This document shows positions 18,153-27,937 of a DNA stretch of 64,000 nt, one piece after another. The position numbers and the translations under genes were made by a program. The stretch comes from Blastococcus_B deserti. Its GTDB lineage: Bacteria > Actinomycetota > Actinomycetes > Mycobacteriales > Geodermatophilaceae. The notes under the pieces were generated by a model. It had not been told where the DNA came from, did not search any database, and worked only from the letters and a program-made list of their open reading frames with translations. Position 1 is the stretch's first letter. Every line of letters starts with the position of its first letter. The stretch is taken from the NCBI RefSeq assembly GCF_042682525.1, contig NZ_JBHUHP010000016.1:1-64000 (forward strand), given 5' to 3'.

Positions 18153-18671
18153 TCAGACGCCGCGGAGCAGGAGCAGCCAGGCCACCCCGGCGCCGAGGAT
18201 GACGAGGACCGGCAGCACGGTCAGCAGCACCCACGGCCACCGGCGGCCGCGGACGTCCGCGGACCGGTGCGCCGGCCCCGCGGCCGCACCGGCGTGGACC
18301 AGCCCGTGCGGCGGCTCCGCCGGCTCGAACGCGAGGGTCTTCTGCCGGGCCGGAGCCGGACCACCGAGCTGGTCGGTCGGCTGATCGGCGAGCGCCACGC
18401 CCTCGGGACGGGCCGGAACGCCGTCCGGGGGGTCCGGCGGCGGCGAGGAGAGGTCGGAGCCGGAGCGGACCGGAACGCCGTCCGGGGGGTCCGGCGGCGG
18501 CCAGGAGAGGTCGGGGCCGGCCGGCTGGGCAGCAGGAGCCGGGGCCGCCCACCCGCGGGGCAGGTCCGGAGCCGGACGGTCGGGCAGCGGCGGCAGCCGG
18601 ATGTCCCGGGTCGGGTCGGCGATGCTCTCGGAAGGGGACCGAGGCCGGTCGTCGCGCGGGCGGTCGGTCAT
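18153..18671 (-). CDS. Proline-rich tail-anchored protein
   Basis: A 172-residue protein with a long Pro/Asp/Gly-rich N-terminal region and a single membrane helix at the very end (WPWVLLTVLPVLVILGAGVAWLLLL), giving a tail-anchored topology. Two near-identical segments, each containing PPPDPPDGVPVR or PPPDPPDGVPAR, form an internal duplication, visible in the DNA as a repeated GGAACGCCGTCCGGGGGGTC. ATG 18671 has GGAGGAGG upstream. No catalytic motif is visible and the function is unknown. It lies upstream of glyS on the same strand. Confidence 0.6.
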   Translation of the reverse strand: MTDRPRDDRPRSPSESIADPTRDIRLPPLPDRPAPDLPRGWAAPAPAAQPAGPDLSWPPPDPPDGVPVRSGSDLSSPPPDPPDGVPARPEGVALADQPTDQLGGPAPARQKTLAFEPAEPPHGLVHAGAAAGPAHRSADVRGRRWPWVLLTVLPVLVILGAGVAWLLLLRGV

Positions 18672-18895
18672 GACGCCTCCTCCGGGCACCTGGTGCGGCG
18701 CCCCCTGTGGCGACCGCCCGTTGTGGAGTGCCCGGGCACGCCTCGCCCAAGCCTGTTGGAGGTCGTCTCTCGCCCGCACCGATCAGGTGCGCGGCGGCAG
18801 CGGGTGGCGCTCGAGGTGCTCCGACGACTCGAGGTCCTCCGACGACGTCGGCGATCCGGGGGGTCGATCTCGATCCGGCCCCGGGTGGGCGCCCC

Positions 18896-19570
18896 TCACG
18901 CGGCGCTGAAGCCGCAGATGCTGCGGCCGTAGGGAGCGACGAGCACGGAGACGCGGAAGGCGACGGGTCCGTCGCTCGCGTCTCTGCCCACGAACAGGAC
19001 ACGGTCCCGATCGCCCCTCCGCTCGACCCCGACGATCGACGGGGCCGTTTCCCCGCCGCCGGCGACGCGGTCGAACTCCGCCTGCAGCGCCTGCCCGTCG
19101 GGAAACGCGTCGAGGCCGCCCGTGCACAGCATGAGACGGGCCGTATCGCTGTCGCCCTGGACCAGGGCCTCTACCCAGGCCGCGGCGGCCCGCATGCTCG
19201 ATCGGTCCCCCGCCACCCCGCCGCTTCCCGCGGCCGGCGGAAGAGCGGATTCGGACCGAAGAGACACCGTGGCCGGGGCGGGCACCGCGACGGCCGGGCG
19301 GTCCGGGCTGCCGTGGACGGCGAGGACCCCCGCCCCGGCGCCCAGCGCGACGACGGCGAGGAGGAGGACGGTGACGAGACGCGGCCCGCGCCGACGGGAT
19401 GCGGCGACGTCGGCGGAGTCCGGGGCCGGGAAGGCCGGCGCGGGTCCGGACAGCTCGTGGCCGAACCCGCCGTGAGGATGTCCACCCCCGCCGTGCTGCC
19501 ACGGGCCGGGCCCTCGACCGGCGTGCGGTCCGGCGTCGGGCCGGACAGCGACGCGGTGCGGTATCGGCAG
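18896..19570 (-). CDS. Membrane-anchored protein with unclear start (possible frameshift or CTG start)
   Basis: The reading frame encodes a Gly/His/Pro-rich N-terminal region, a membrane helix (LVTVLLLAVVALGAGAGVLAV, around 19316-19378) and a C-terminal domain ending in GRSICGFSAA. The architecture matches the genes at 14890 and 20142. The only GTG in frame (19285) would remove the membrane helix. Upstream the frame is open to a TGA at 19577-19579 with no ATG, GTG or TTG; the first plausible codon is CTG at 19570. An ATG at 19580 is in another frame, one base off. A frameshift, sequencing error or CTG start are all possible. Function unknown. Confidence 0.5.
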   Translation of the reverse strand: MPIPHRVAVRPDAGPHAGRGPGPWQHGGGGHPHGGFGHELSGPAPAFPAPDSADVAASRRRGPRLVTVLLLAVVALGAGAGVLAVHGSPDRPAVAVPAPATVSLRSESALPPAAGSGGVAGDRSSMRAAAAWVEALVQGDSDTARLMLCTGGLDAFPDGQALQAEFDRVAGGGETAPSIVGVERRGDRDRVLFVGRDASDGPVAFRVSVLVAPYGRSICGFSAA

Positions 19571-19727
19571 GGCGGGTCATCGGCGGTCCCTTCTCGCGCG
19601 CGGGAGCAGGGTCCTGCTTCCGGCCGCACCGTCGGCTCGCGGCGGCCCGGCACCGTGATCATGGCCGCGCGGCGCAGCGCGTGTTCCCGTTGTCCACAGG
19701 TAGGACCCGGGACGGGACGGGAGCCCG

Positions 19728-20003
19728 TCAGTCGGTCAGGTACACACCCGGCTCGTCGAGGGCGTGCACCCACACCGGCGCCCCGGCGATCTTCACCTCG
19801 GCGGCCGACAGGGCCCGGCGGTAGGAGCCCACGCCGTCCCAGCGGGTGACCAGGGCCCACAGCGAGGGGTCGTCGACGGAATGCCCGAGCTCGCCGTCCT
19901 GGAAGCCGGGGCGCGCCGACAGGGCGGCCAGCAGCGGCGCCACCGCGGCGGCCAGCGCCTCGCCGTCATGTCCCGCGACTCGAAGCCGCGTCACTGCGAA
20001 CAC
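19728..20003 (-). CDS. Antibiotic biosynthesis monooxygenase (ABM)-like protein
   Basis: A 91-residue protein with the ferredoxin-like dimeric alpha/beta barrel pattern of the ABM family (FAVTRLRVAG, then ALVTRWDGVGSYRRALS, then PVWVHALDEPGVY). Members range from quinol monooxygenases to haem-degrading enzymes and non-catalytic proteins, so no reaction can be named. GTG 20003 is chosen over an upstream GTG because GGGAG lies 7-8 nt before it. Confidence 0.7.
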   Translation of the reverse strand: MFAVTRLRVAGHDGEALAAAVAPLLAALSARPGFQDGELGHSVDDPSLWALVTRWDGVGSYRRALSAAEVKIAGAPVWVHALDEPGVYLTD

Positions 20004-20141
20004 CGTGATCTCCCGTCCATCCGGCCTCCACCCGCAGACGTTGCCATGCCGGCCGGCGACCACGGTGCAGTGGCAGCCGTCGAGCGGGGCGGACGCGCCA
20101 CGGGCCGACGCACCGCCGGGGCGGTGCGTCGGCGAGCCGGC

Positions 20142-20867
20142 TCAGGCGAAGTCGCAGACCGTGAGGTCCTCCTGGACGTAGACCAGCAGGGTGAACGTCT
20201 CGCCGTTGTCCAGGGCGAGGGTGAAGGCGCCGATGTCGGTACCGGTCACGTCGTCGTACTGGATGCTGTCGAAGGTGCCCTCGGTGAACCCGACTCCCCC
20301 GAGCGTCTGCTCGTAGAAGTACCGGGCCAGCTCGTAGGCGGGGTCGCCGCCTGCCGCGGCGGCCGTCGCCGCCTGCTGCACCTCGACGCAGGAGAGGTCG
20401 TACGCGGTCTGGAAGTCGCCCTCGGCCATGGCCTTGACCCAGGTGAGCGCCACGCCGTCCGAGCCGGGGAAGGCGCCGCCGGCGCTGACCGTGGGCTCGG
20501 CCACCTGGGCACCGCCGGGGAGGTCGCCCACCGGCTCCCGTTCGGGCTCGGCGGAGGTCGGGGGGGACGCCGACGAGCTCGACGCCGCGGTGGCGTCGTT
20601 CCGGTCGTCGCTCGCCCGGTCGCCGCCGCCGAGCAGGAGCACGAGCAGGACGCCGATGCCGGAGAGCAGCACCGCTGCGCCGAGGATCAGCCAGGGCAGC
20701 AGGTTCCCCTGCGGAGGGGGCGGTGCCTGCGGAGGCGGGCCGTAGGGACCGGGGTGCGCGTAGGGGTTCGGCGGGCCGTAGGGGCCGGGCTGCGCGGGAG
20801 GAGCGGGCGGACCGTAGGGGTCCGGCCGGCCGTAGGGGTCGCCGTAGGGTCCGGGCGGCTGGGTCAT
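20142..20867 (-). CDS. Pro/Tyr/Gly-rich N-terminus, single-TM protein with secreted C-terminal domain
   Basis: A 241-residue protein. Residues 1-52 are PYG/PP repeats (GPYGDPYGRPDPYGPP). A membrane helix at about 56-76 (LPWLILGAAVLLSGIGVLLVLL) is followed by a Ser/Ala/Asp linker and a C-terminal domain (VALTWVKAMAEGDFQTAYDL onwards) ending VQEDLTVCDFA. This fits a cytoplasmic disordered tail and an extracytoplasmic NTF2-like/DUF4878 domain. It resembles the neighbours at 14890 and 18896. Function unknown. Confidence 0.75.
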   Translation of the reverse strand: MTQPPGPYGDPYGRPDPYGPPAPPAQPGPYGPPNPYAHPGPYGPPPQAPPPPQGNLLPWLILGAAVLLSGIGVLLVLLLGGGDRASDDRNDATAASSSSASPPTSAEPEREPVGDLPGGAQVAEPTVSAGGAFPGSDGVALTWVKAMAEGDFQTAYDLSCVEVQQAATAAAAGGDPAYELARYFYEQTLGGVGFTEGTFDSIQYDDVTGTDIGAFTLALDNGETFTLLVYVQEDLTVCDFA

Positions 20868-21015
20868 GTCGTGTCGGCTCTCTGGGCGGCGCAGGAAGGC
20901 GGTGCTCGCCGGCTGACGGCACCGTAGTGAGGAGCCGCTCCCCCGCCAACGGGATACGGCGCGCGTCCCCCGCAGGAACCCGCCCCGAGCCTCGGGCGGT
21001 GAGGCAGGACGCTTC

Positions 21016-21768
21016 TCAGGCGCTGCCGAACCGTCGCTGCCGCGACGCGTACTCCTCGCACGCGGCCCACAGATGCCGCCGGTCGAAATCGGGCCAGAGC
21101 GTGTCGAGGAAGACGAACTCCGCGTACGCCGACTGCCACAGCAGGAAGTTGCTGGTCCGGTTCTCCCCGGAGCTGCGGACGAACAGGTCGACGTCGGGCA
21201 TGTCCGGCTCGTCGAGGAACCGGGCCACCGTCGACTCGTCGATCCGGTCGGGGTTCAGCCGGCCGGCGGCCACCTCGCGGCCGATGGCCGCGGCGGCGTC
21301 GGCGATCTCGGCGCGCCCCCCGTAGTTGACGCACATGGTGAGCGTCAGGACGTCGTTGTCGCGGGTCAGCTCCTCGGCGACCTCCAGCTCCCTGATCACG
21401 CTGCGCCAGAGCCGGGGACGACGGCCCGCCCAGCGCACCCGCACACCCAGCTCGTGCATCTCGTCCCGGCGGCGGCGGATGACGTCGCGGTTGAAGCCCA
21501 TGAGGAAGCGGACCTCCTCCGGGCTGCGCCGCCAGTTCTCGGTGGAGAAGGCGTAGGCGCTGATCGCCTCGATGCCCAGCTCGATGGCGCCTTCGACGCA
21601 GTCGAACAGCGAGGACTCCCCCGCCTCGTGCCCCGCCGTCCGCGGCAGGCCGCGCTGCTTGGCCCAGCGGCCGTTGCCGTCCATGACGATCGCGACGTGG
21701 CCGGGGATCCTGTCCTTCGGCAGCTCCGGCGGGCGGGCCCCGGAGGGATGAGGGTTCGGGGCCTTCAC
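21016..21768 (-). CDS. uppS: Isoprenyl transferase (cis-polyprenyl diphosphate synthase)
   Basis: A 250-residue enzyme adding isopentenyl units in cis to make the C50/C55 lipid carrier for peptidoglycan. Motifs: HVAIVMDGNGRWAKQRGLPR with the catalytic Asp, HEAG, YAFSTENWRR, TMCVNYGGRAEI, and the pyrophosphate-binding RSSGENRTSNFLLWQ. The RSSGE version, rather than RTGGE, matches the mycobacterial decaprenyl synthase type. GTG 21768 directly follows the recO stop and has GAGG upstream; another in-frame GTG lies at 21780. It is last in the era-recO-uppS operon. Confidence 0.95.
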   Translation of the reverse strand: MKAPNPHPSGARPPELPKDRIPGHVAIVMDGNGRWAKQRGLPRTAGHEAGESSLFDCVEGAIELGIEAISAYAFSTENWRRSPEEVRFLMGFNRDVIRRRRDEMHELGVRVRWAGRRPRLWRSVIRELEVAEELTRDNDVLTLTMCVNYGGRAEIADAAAAIGREVAAGRLNPDRIDESTVARFLDEPDMPDVDLFVRSSGENRTSNFLLWQSAYAEFVFLDTLWPDFDRRHLWAACEEYASRQRRFGSA

Positions 21769-21769
21769 C

Positions 21770-22561
21770 TCACGCCTCACGCAGCAGGCTCGCTTCCCGG
21801 CGCGACGCCGTCGGATCGGAGCGATCGACCAGCGGCAGCGAGCGCAGCCCGCGCTCGAGGTGCCACTGCAGCAGGGCCGCGACCAGGCCGCTGCCCTCGC
21901 GGCGGTTGGTGCCCTGGGACGCCTCGGCCCGGTTCCAGTCGCCGGTCAGCAGGGCGTCGAGCAGCTCGATGGTGACCGGGTTCGGCATCGCCGAGCCGGT
22001 GGGCCGGCACGCCGGGCAGACAGTGCCCCCGGCGGGGACGGAGAAGTGGCGGTGCGGGCCGGGTTCGGCGCACCGCGCGCAGTCGGTGAGGGCCGGTTCC
22101 CACCCGGCCACCGACATGGCCCGCAGCAGGAAGGCGTCGAGCACCAGGCCGGCGGGGTGACTGCGCTCGGCCAGGGACCGCAGCGCGCCCACGACCAGCA
22201 GGAAGAGCCGGAGCGAGGGCTCCTTCTCCTCCGACGTCAGCCGGTCGGCGGTCTCCAGGACGGCGGTGCCGGCGGTGTAGGCCGGGTAGTCGTCGACGAC
22301 GTCGTTGCCGTAGGAGCGGATGGACTCCGCCTGGCTGACGATGTCGAGGTTGCGGCCGGTGTAGAGCTGCAGGTCGACGTGGCTGAACGGCTCCAGCCGG
22401 GAGCCGAACTTGCTCTTGGTGCGCCGCACGCCCTTGGCGACCGCGCGGACCTTGCCGTGCCGGCGGGTGAGGACCGTGATGATCCGGTCGGCCTCCCCCA
22501 GCTTCTGGGTGCGCAGGACGATGCCATCGTCGCGGTAGAGCGACTTCGGTGTCGTACTCAA
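21770..22561 (-). CDS. recO: DNA repair protein RecO
   Basis: A 263-residue protein that loads RecA onto SSB-coated single strands with RecR. The N-terminal OB fold reads LYRDDGIVLRTQKLGEADRI, followed by GRNLDIVSQAE. A zinc site has CARC and CPAC pairs about 20 residues apart. It appears to start at TTG 22561, which overlaps the era TGA by two bases (TTGA), a coupled start; in-frame ATG codons upstream lie inside era. Length is normal for actinobacterial RecO. Confidence 0.95.
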   Translation of the reverse strand: MSTTPKSLYRDDGIVLRTQKLGEADRIITVLTRRHGKVRAVAKGVRRTKSKFGSRLEPFSHVDLQLYTGRNLDIVSQAESIRSYGNDVVDDYPAYTAGTAVLETADRLTSEEKEPSLRLFLLVVGALRSLAERSHPAGLVLDAFLLRAMSVAGWEPALTDCARCAEPGPHRHFSVPAGGTVCPACRPTGSAMPNPVTIELLDALLTGDWNRAEASQGTNRREGSGLVAALLQWHLERGLRSLPLVDRSDPTASRREASLLREA

Positions 22562-23475
22562 TAGCCCAACCTGTTCAGCTTCTTGGGGTCGTCCTGCCAC
22601 TCCCCGAGCACGGTGACGTGCAGGTCGAGGTGGACGCGGGCGCCGAGCAGCGTCTCCATGCCCTGCCGCGCCTCGGTGCCGATCTGCTTGATGATCGAGC
22701 CGCCCTTGCCCAGCAGCATCGGCTTCTGGCTCGGCCGCTCGACGTGCAGCAGGGCGTGCACCTCGACCAGCTCGCCGTCGGGCCGCTTGGGGTCGGGCCG
22801 CCGGTCGAGCTCCTCGATCGTCACGGCCAGGGAGTGCGGCACCTCCTGGAAGACCTTCTCCAGCGCCGCCTCGCGGATCAGCTCGGCGATCTGGCGCTCG
22901 GTGTCCTCGTCGGTGGTCTGCTCCTCCGGGTACAGCGGCGGGCCCTCGGGCAGCAGGCCGATCAGCAGGTCCTCGAGCAGCTCGACCTGGTCACCGCGCA
23001 CCGCGCTGACCGGCACGACCTCGGCGGCCTCCACCAGCTGGCTGGCGGCCATCAGCTGCTCGGCGACCTGCTTCTTCGACGCGGCGTCGGTCTTGGTCAC
23101 CACGACGACCACCGGTGCCTTCACCTCCCGCAGCTGGCGGGCGATGAACCGGTCACCGGTGCCGACGGGCTGGTCGGCCGGGATGCAGAACACGACCACG
23201 TCGACGTCGGACAGCGTGTCCCGGACGACGTCGTTGAGCCGCCGGCCGAGCAGGCTCTTGGGCTTGTGCAGCCCGGGGGTGTCGACGAGCACGAGCTGCC
23301 CGCCCGGCCGGTGGACGACGCCGCGGATGGCGTGCCGGGTGGTCTGCGGGCGGTTGCTGACGATGCCGACCTTCTCGCCGACCATCGCGTTGGTCAGCGT
23401 GGTCTTCCCGGCGTTGGGGCGGCCCACCAGGCAGGCGAAGCCGCTGCGGTGCGGCGACTGATCGGGGCTGCTCAC
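22558..23475 (-). CDS. era: GTPase Era
   Basis: A 305-residue GTPase that binds 16S rRNA 3' ends during 30S maturation. G domain: GRPNAGKTTL (G1), switch residues around RPQTTRH, DTPGLHKP (G3), TKTD (G4), SAVRG (G5). The C-terminal KH domain includes LLGKGGSIIKQIG, then LDLHVTVLGEWQDD. GTG 23475 is placed by alignment to the N-terminal SGFACLVGRPN motif and has GGGAG upstream. It is followed by overlapping recO and then uppS. Confidence 0.96.
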   Translation of the reverse strand: MSSPDQSPHRSGFACLVGRPNAGKTTLTNAMVGEKVGIVSNRPQTTRHAIRGVVHRPGGQLVLVDTPGLHKPKSLLGRRLNDVVRDTLSDVDVVVFCIPADQPVGTGDRFIARQLREVKAPVVVVVTKTDAASKKQVAEQLMAASQLVEAAEVVPVSAVRGDQVELLEDLLIGLLPEGPPLYPEEQTTDEDTERQIAELIREAALEKVFQEVPHSLAVTIEELDRRPDPKRPDGELVEVHALLHVERPSQKPMLLGKGGSIIKQIGTEARQGMETLLGARVHLDLHVTVLGEWQDDPKKLNRLGY

Positions 23476-23603
23476 GGACCCAGTCTCCCACCGGCGTCCG
23501 ACACGACCGGCCCCGTCCCCGAGGTGTTGCCGGCGCCGCCCGGGTCCGGCGGCACTCCAGGAGCACGCGCACCACCCGGCGAGGCGGCTGGGATGATCGG
23601 GAC

Positions 23604-24197
23604 ATGACGCGGCACCAGGGACTCGGCGGGCGCGCGGCGGGCGAGCGTCGCCTGCACGAGCAGCAGCTGCGCGGCTACGGCTTCCTCGCCGGCCGCGGGC
23701 CGCGTCCGTCCGCCACGGTCGTGCCCGCGCCCCTGCGCTACTGGCAGTACGACCCGCCGCGTCCGGTACCGGTCGGCGTGGTCCTCGGCATCGTCGCGAT
23801 CTGGCTGGGGGTCTTCGCCTGGGGCGGCGGCTGGACGGCGATGGTCGACGAGGCACCGCTCGCCGTGGGCGCCGGGCTGATCGTGCTGGTCCTCAACGTC
23901 GGCCGGCTCACCGTGACCGACCACGGGGTCTCGACCGACGTCCCGGCGACCCGGACGAAGCCGGAGTCGATCGTCCCTCTCGTGCTGGTCCGCGAGGTGC
24001 GGGTGGGCGCCGTCCCGCCAGGCTGGCCAACAGCCGCCGGGCGCGGCGGGTGGCTGCCGGGACGCACCCGCGTCGCTGTCCGGCACCTGGCCGACGACGG
24101 TGCGACCGAGCAGGCGTGCACTCGCTGGATCCGCGATCCCGAGGCGTTCGCCGAGGCGCTCGACCACCCGCTGCAGGCGCCGACGCGGCGCAGCTAG
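23604..24197 (+). CDS. Two-helix membrane protein, DUF3093/PH-like
   Basis: A 197-residue protein: an Arg-rich cytoplasmic start, YWQYDPPRPVPVG, two adjacent membrane helices (about 56-74 and 81-98), then a soluble beta-rich part (RLTVTDHGVSTDVPATR, VLVREVRVG). The layout resembles actinobacterial DUF3093 or bacterial PH-domain membrane proteins, but family membership is not certain. It is divergent from era and convergent with the cdd-like gene. It ends in TAG. Confidence 0.65.
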   Translation: MTRHQGLGGRAAGERRLHEQQLRGYGFLAGRGPRPSATVVPAPLRYWQYDPPRPVPVGVVLGIVAIWLGVFAWGGGWTAMVDEAPLAVGAGLIVLVLNVGRLTVTDHGVSTDVPATRTKPESIVPLVLVREVRVGAVPPGWPTAAGRGGWLPGRTRVAVRHLADDGATEQACTRWIRDPEAFAEALDHPLQAPTRRS

Positions 24198-24234
24198 CCC
24201 CCGGCACGACCCGGCACATCCCGGACCGGGGAGT

Positions 24235-24253
24235 CGGTACAGCGGCTGTACCG
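24235..24253. repeat. Palindrome CGGTACAG-CGG-CTGTACCG
   Basis: A perfect 8-bp stem with a 3-nt loop in the 189-bp convergent gap between the DUF3093-like gene and the cdd-like gene. It shares the GGTACAG/CTGTACC core with the large repeat at 16510-16561. It may terminate one or both transcripts. Confidence 0.6.
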
Positions 24254-24386
24254 GCCATGTCCGCGCCGCCCTGGCCGAACGGACGCTTCCGCGCGCAGGG
24301 CCGGCCGACAGCTCGGCGTCCGCGACCGCACGGCTGCGGCACGTCCCGCCCATCAGCGCTGCGTCGGCCTCGACGGCTGACGGCGC

Positions 24387-24719
24387 TCAGACGGTGGTGC
24401 GCAGGCTCCCGTCGGGGCCGGCGAGGTGCACCGGGGCGGACGGCGTGAGGTCGCGGACGGCGGCCAGCCCGTCGGCCTCCACGGCCTCGTCGGCCGACAC
24501 GACCGCCGCGGCCTCCAGCCCCTCGACCCCGCTGGAGACGGCGGCGGCGACCGCGGCCTGCAGCGCCGACAGCTTCAGCGACGGCAGGGACACCGTGGCG
24601 GCCAGGTATGTGCGCCCGTCGGTGTCGCGGACGGCCGCGCCCTCGGGCGCACCGGTCCGGCCGCGGGCGGAGCGGGCGAGCGTGACGAGCTTGGCGTCCT
24701 CGGACTGGAGATCAGGCAC
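24387..24719 (-). CDS. Cytidine deaminase-like protein lacking zinc ligands
   Basis: A 110-residue protein with the fold pattern of cytidine deaminase: APEGAAVRDTDGRTYLAATV corresponds to the substrate loop and first strands. The expected HAE/CAE and PCxxC zinc motifs are missing; their place is taken by SALQAAVAAAVSSG. It therefore cannot deaminate cytidine in the usual way. A cdd-like gene between corC and era is a conserved actinobacterial arrangement, and some copies are degenerate. Its present role is unknown. Confidence 0.75.
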   Translation of the reverse strand: MPDLQSEDAKLVTLARSARGRTGAPEGAAVRDTDGRTYLAATVSLPSLKLSALQAAVAAAVSSGVEGLEAAAVVSADEAVEADGLAAVRDLTPSAPVHLAGPDGSLRTTV

Positions 24720-24801
24720 AGAGCAATCCTCGCCGACCGGAAGCGGCCCTCCTGCAGGGGCCCGCCGCGAGCGTGCCAGCGGGGGGCAGGAGGGTCCTTC
24801 T

Positions 24802-26157
24802 TCAGCCTTCCACGGGGGCCGGCTCCTCGTAGCGGGTGGCCCCCCGCCCCGAGGCGGCGGGGGACTCGGCGTCGTCCTCGGCCTGCTCCGCGACGCGGCT
24901 GACCAGGAGGGTGTCGATGCGGTTGCGGCGTCCCCCCGTGCTCTCGGCCACCAGCCGCAGCCCCGCCACCTCGGCCGAGGCGCCCTCGATCGGCACCCGG
25001 CCCAGCTCGCGGGCGAGCAGGCCGCCGACGGTCTCGACGTCGTCGTCCTGGGGCAGGTCCACGTCCGGGAACACCTCCGCGAGGTCCTGCACCGGCAGCC
25101 GCGCGGTCACCCGGACCGAGCCGTCGGCCAGCTCCTCCACCGGCGGGCGCTGGAAGGCGTCGTGCTCGTCGGCGATCTCACCGACGATCTCCTCGAGGAT
25201 GTCCTCGATGGTGACCAGGCCGGCGAAGCCGCCGTACTCGTCGACCACGATCGCGATGTGGATCCGCTGCGCCTGCATGTCGCGCAGCAGCTCGTCGACC
25301 GGCTTGGACTCCGGGACGAACGTCGGCGGGCGCATCAGCTCCTCGACCCGCGGGCCGTTGCGCTCCTGGGTGTTCTGCGAGCGCCGGATCAGGTCCTTGA
25401 GGTAGACCACGCCCACGACGTCGTCGACGTTCTCGCCGATCACCGGGATGCGGCTGAAGCCGCTGCGCAGGGCGAGCGCCAGGGCCTGGCGCACGGTCTT
25501 GGTGCGCTCGATCCACACGACGTCGGTGCGCGGGACCATGACCTCGCGGGCGATGGTGTCGCCGAGCTCGAAGACGGAGTGGATCATGTTGCGCTCGCCG
25601 GACTCCACGACCCCGCGCTCCTCGGCCAGGTCGACCAGCTCGCGCAGCTCCACCTCGGAGGAGAACGGGCCGTCGCGGAACCCCCGGCCGGGCGTGATCA
25701 TGTTGCCGATCAAGATGAGCAGGGTCGCCACCGGGCCCAGGACCCGGCCGAGCAGCCGGACCACGCCCGCGGTGCCGAGCGCCACCCCGTAGGCGTGCTG
25801 ACGGCCGAGGGTCCGCGGGCCGACGCCGACCAGCACGTAGCTGACGACGGTCATCACCCCGGCGGCGGTGAGGAACGTCCGCCAGCCACCTGCCCACAGG
25901 TCGTACAGCACGACGGTGACCAGCACCGCGGCCACCATCTCGCAGACGATGCGCAGCAGGAGGAGCAGCGCGACGTGGCGGGCCCGCTCGGCGACGACCT
26001 CCTCCAGCGCGTCGGCCCGCTTGAGGCCCTCGCGGCGCATCTCCTCGACCCGGGCCTTGGACACGCGCTGGAGCGCGGCGTCCATGGCCGCGAAGAGACC
26101 GGCGAGCGGAACGAGGCAGATCGCGACCACCAGCAGCGTGATCGCACCGGAGCTCAT
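24802..26157 (-). CDS. CNNM/HlyC-CorC family membrane protein with CBS pair
   Basis: A 451-residue protein. N-terminal DUF21 domain with about four membrane helices (1-150), then two CBS domains (VMVPRTDVVWIERTKTVRQA, through IHIAIVVDEYGGFAGLVTIE) ending in EDILEEIVGEIADEHD, and a C-terminal CorC_HlyC domain (about 350-430). Homologues act in magnesium/cobalt efflux or resistance, with the CBS pair sensing nucleotides; the older name hemolysin is misleading. ATG 26157 overlaps the ybeY stop by 4 nt. It sits in the phoH-ybeY-corC-cdd-era cluster. Confidence 0.93.
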   Translation of the reverse strand: MSSGAITLLVVAICLVPLAGLFAAMDAALQRVSKARVEEMRREGLKRADALEEVVAERARHVALLLLLRIVCEMVAAVLVTVVLYDLWAGGWRTFLTAAGVMTVVSYVLVGVGPRTLGRQHAYGVALGTAGVVRLLGRVLGPVATLLILIGNMITPGRGFRDGPFSSEVELRELVDLAEERGVVESGERNMIHSVFELGDTIAREVMVPRTDVVWIERTKTVRQALALALRSGFSRIPVIGENVDDVVGVVYLKDLIRRSQNTQERNGPRVEELMRPPTFVPESKPVDELLRDMQAQRIHIAIVVDEYGGFAGLVTIEDILEEIVGEIADEHDAFQRPPVEELADGSVRVTARLPVQDLAEVFPDVDLPQDDDVETVGGLLARELGRVPIEGASAEVAGLRLVAESTGGRRNRIDTLLVSRVAEQAEDDAESPAASGRGATRYEEPAPVEG

Positions 26158-26657
26158 CGGGGACCGGGCTCCCGGGTCGCGGGCTCACCGGTCACCGGCT
26201 CGCGCGGAGCCGCGCGCCAGCCGTCGATGAGCTTCTGCTGGAGACCGAACATCTCCTTCTCCTCGTCGGGCTCCATGTGGTCGTACCCGAGCAGGTGCAG
26301 GACGCCGTGGGTGGCCAGCAGGACCAGCTCGTCGTCCATGGAGTGGCCGGCGGCCCGTGCCTGGCGGACGGCCACCGCGGGGCACAGGACGACGTCACCC
26401 AGCAGCGCCGGACCGGGCTCCGGGTCGTCGGGCCGGGCGGTGTCCAGCTCGTCCATGGGGAAGGCGAGGACGTCGGTCGGCCCCTTCTCCCCCATCCACC
26501 GCTCGTGCAGGCTGCTCATGTAGTCGACGTCGACGCAGAGCACCGACAGCTCGGCCATGGGGTTGACCTGCATCTCACCGAGCACGAACCGGCAGACGCC
26601 GGCCAGCTCGGCCTCGTCGACCGCGATCTCGGACTCGTTGGCCACCTCGACGGGCAC
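26154..26657 (-). CDS. ybeY: Endoribonuclease YbeY (rRNA maturation factor)
   Basis: A 167-residue zinc-dependent RNase acting in 16S rRNA 3'-end processing and ribosome quality control. The metal site THGVLHLLGYDHMEPDEEKEM carries the H-x3-H-x5-H triad. The upstream TDVLAFPMDE is also characteristic. A short Pro/Arg/Glu tail after about residue 150 is non-conserved. It follows phoH by 5 bp and overlaps the next gene by 4 nt. Confidence 0.96.
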   Translation of the reverse strand: MPVEVANESEIAVDEAELAGVCRFVLGEMQVNPMAELSVLCVDVDYMSSLHERWMGEKGPTDVLAFPMDELDTARPDDPEPGPALLGDVVLCPAVAVRQARAAGHSMDDELVLLATHGVLHLLGYDHMEPDEEKEMFGLQQKLIDGWRAAPREPVTGEPATREPGPR

Positions 26658-26662
26658 GCCGG

Positions 26663-27763
<1,101 letters not shown>

Positions 27764-27937
27764 GGGGGCTTCTGGCACGGGGACGTTCGGGGAGGTGTCG
27801 GGCAAGAACCCTCGACCCTGCCTTCCTGCGACGGCGATGGGATCGCACTGCACTGCGGACCGGTCGAGTCTACCCGCGTGGCGGATCCTGAATCGCCGGT
27901 TCGCCCTCCGGGGGCACCGCTGCCCGCACCGGCTCGG

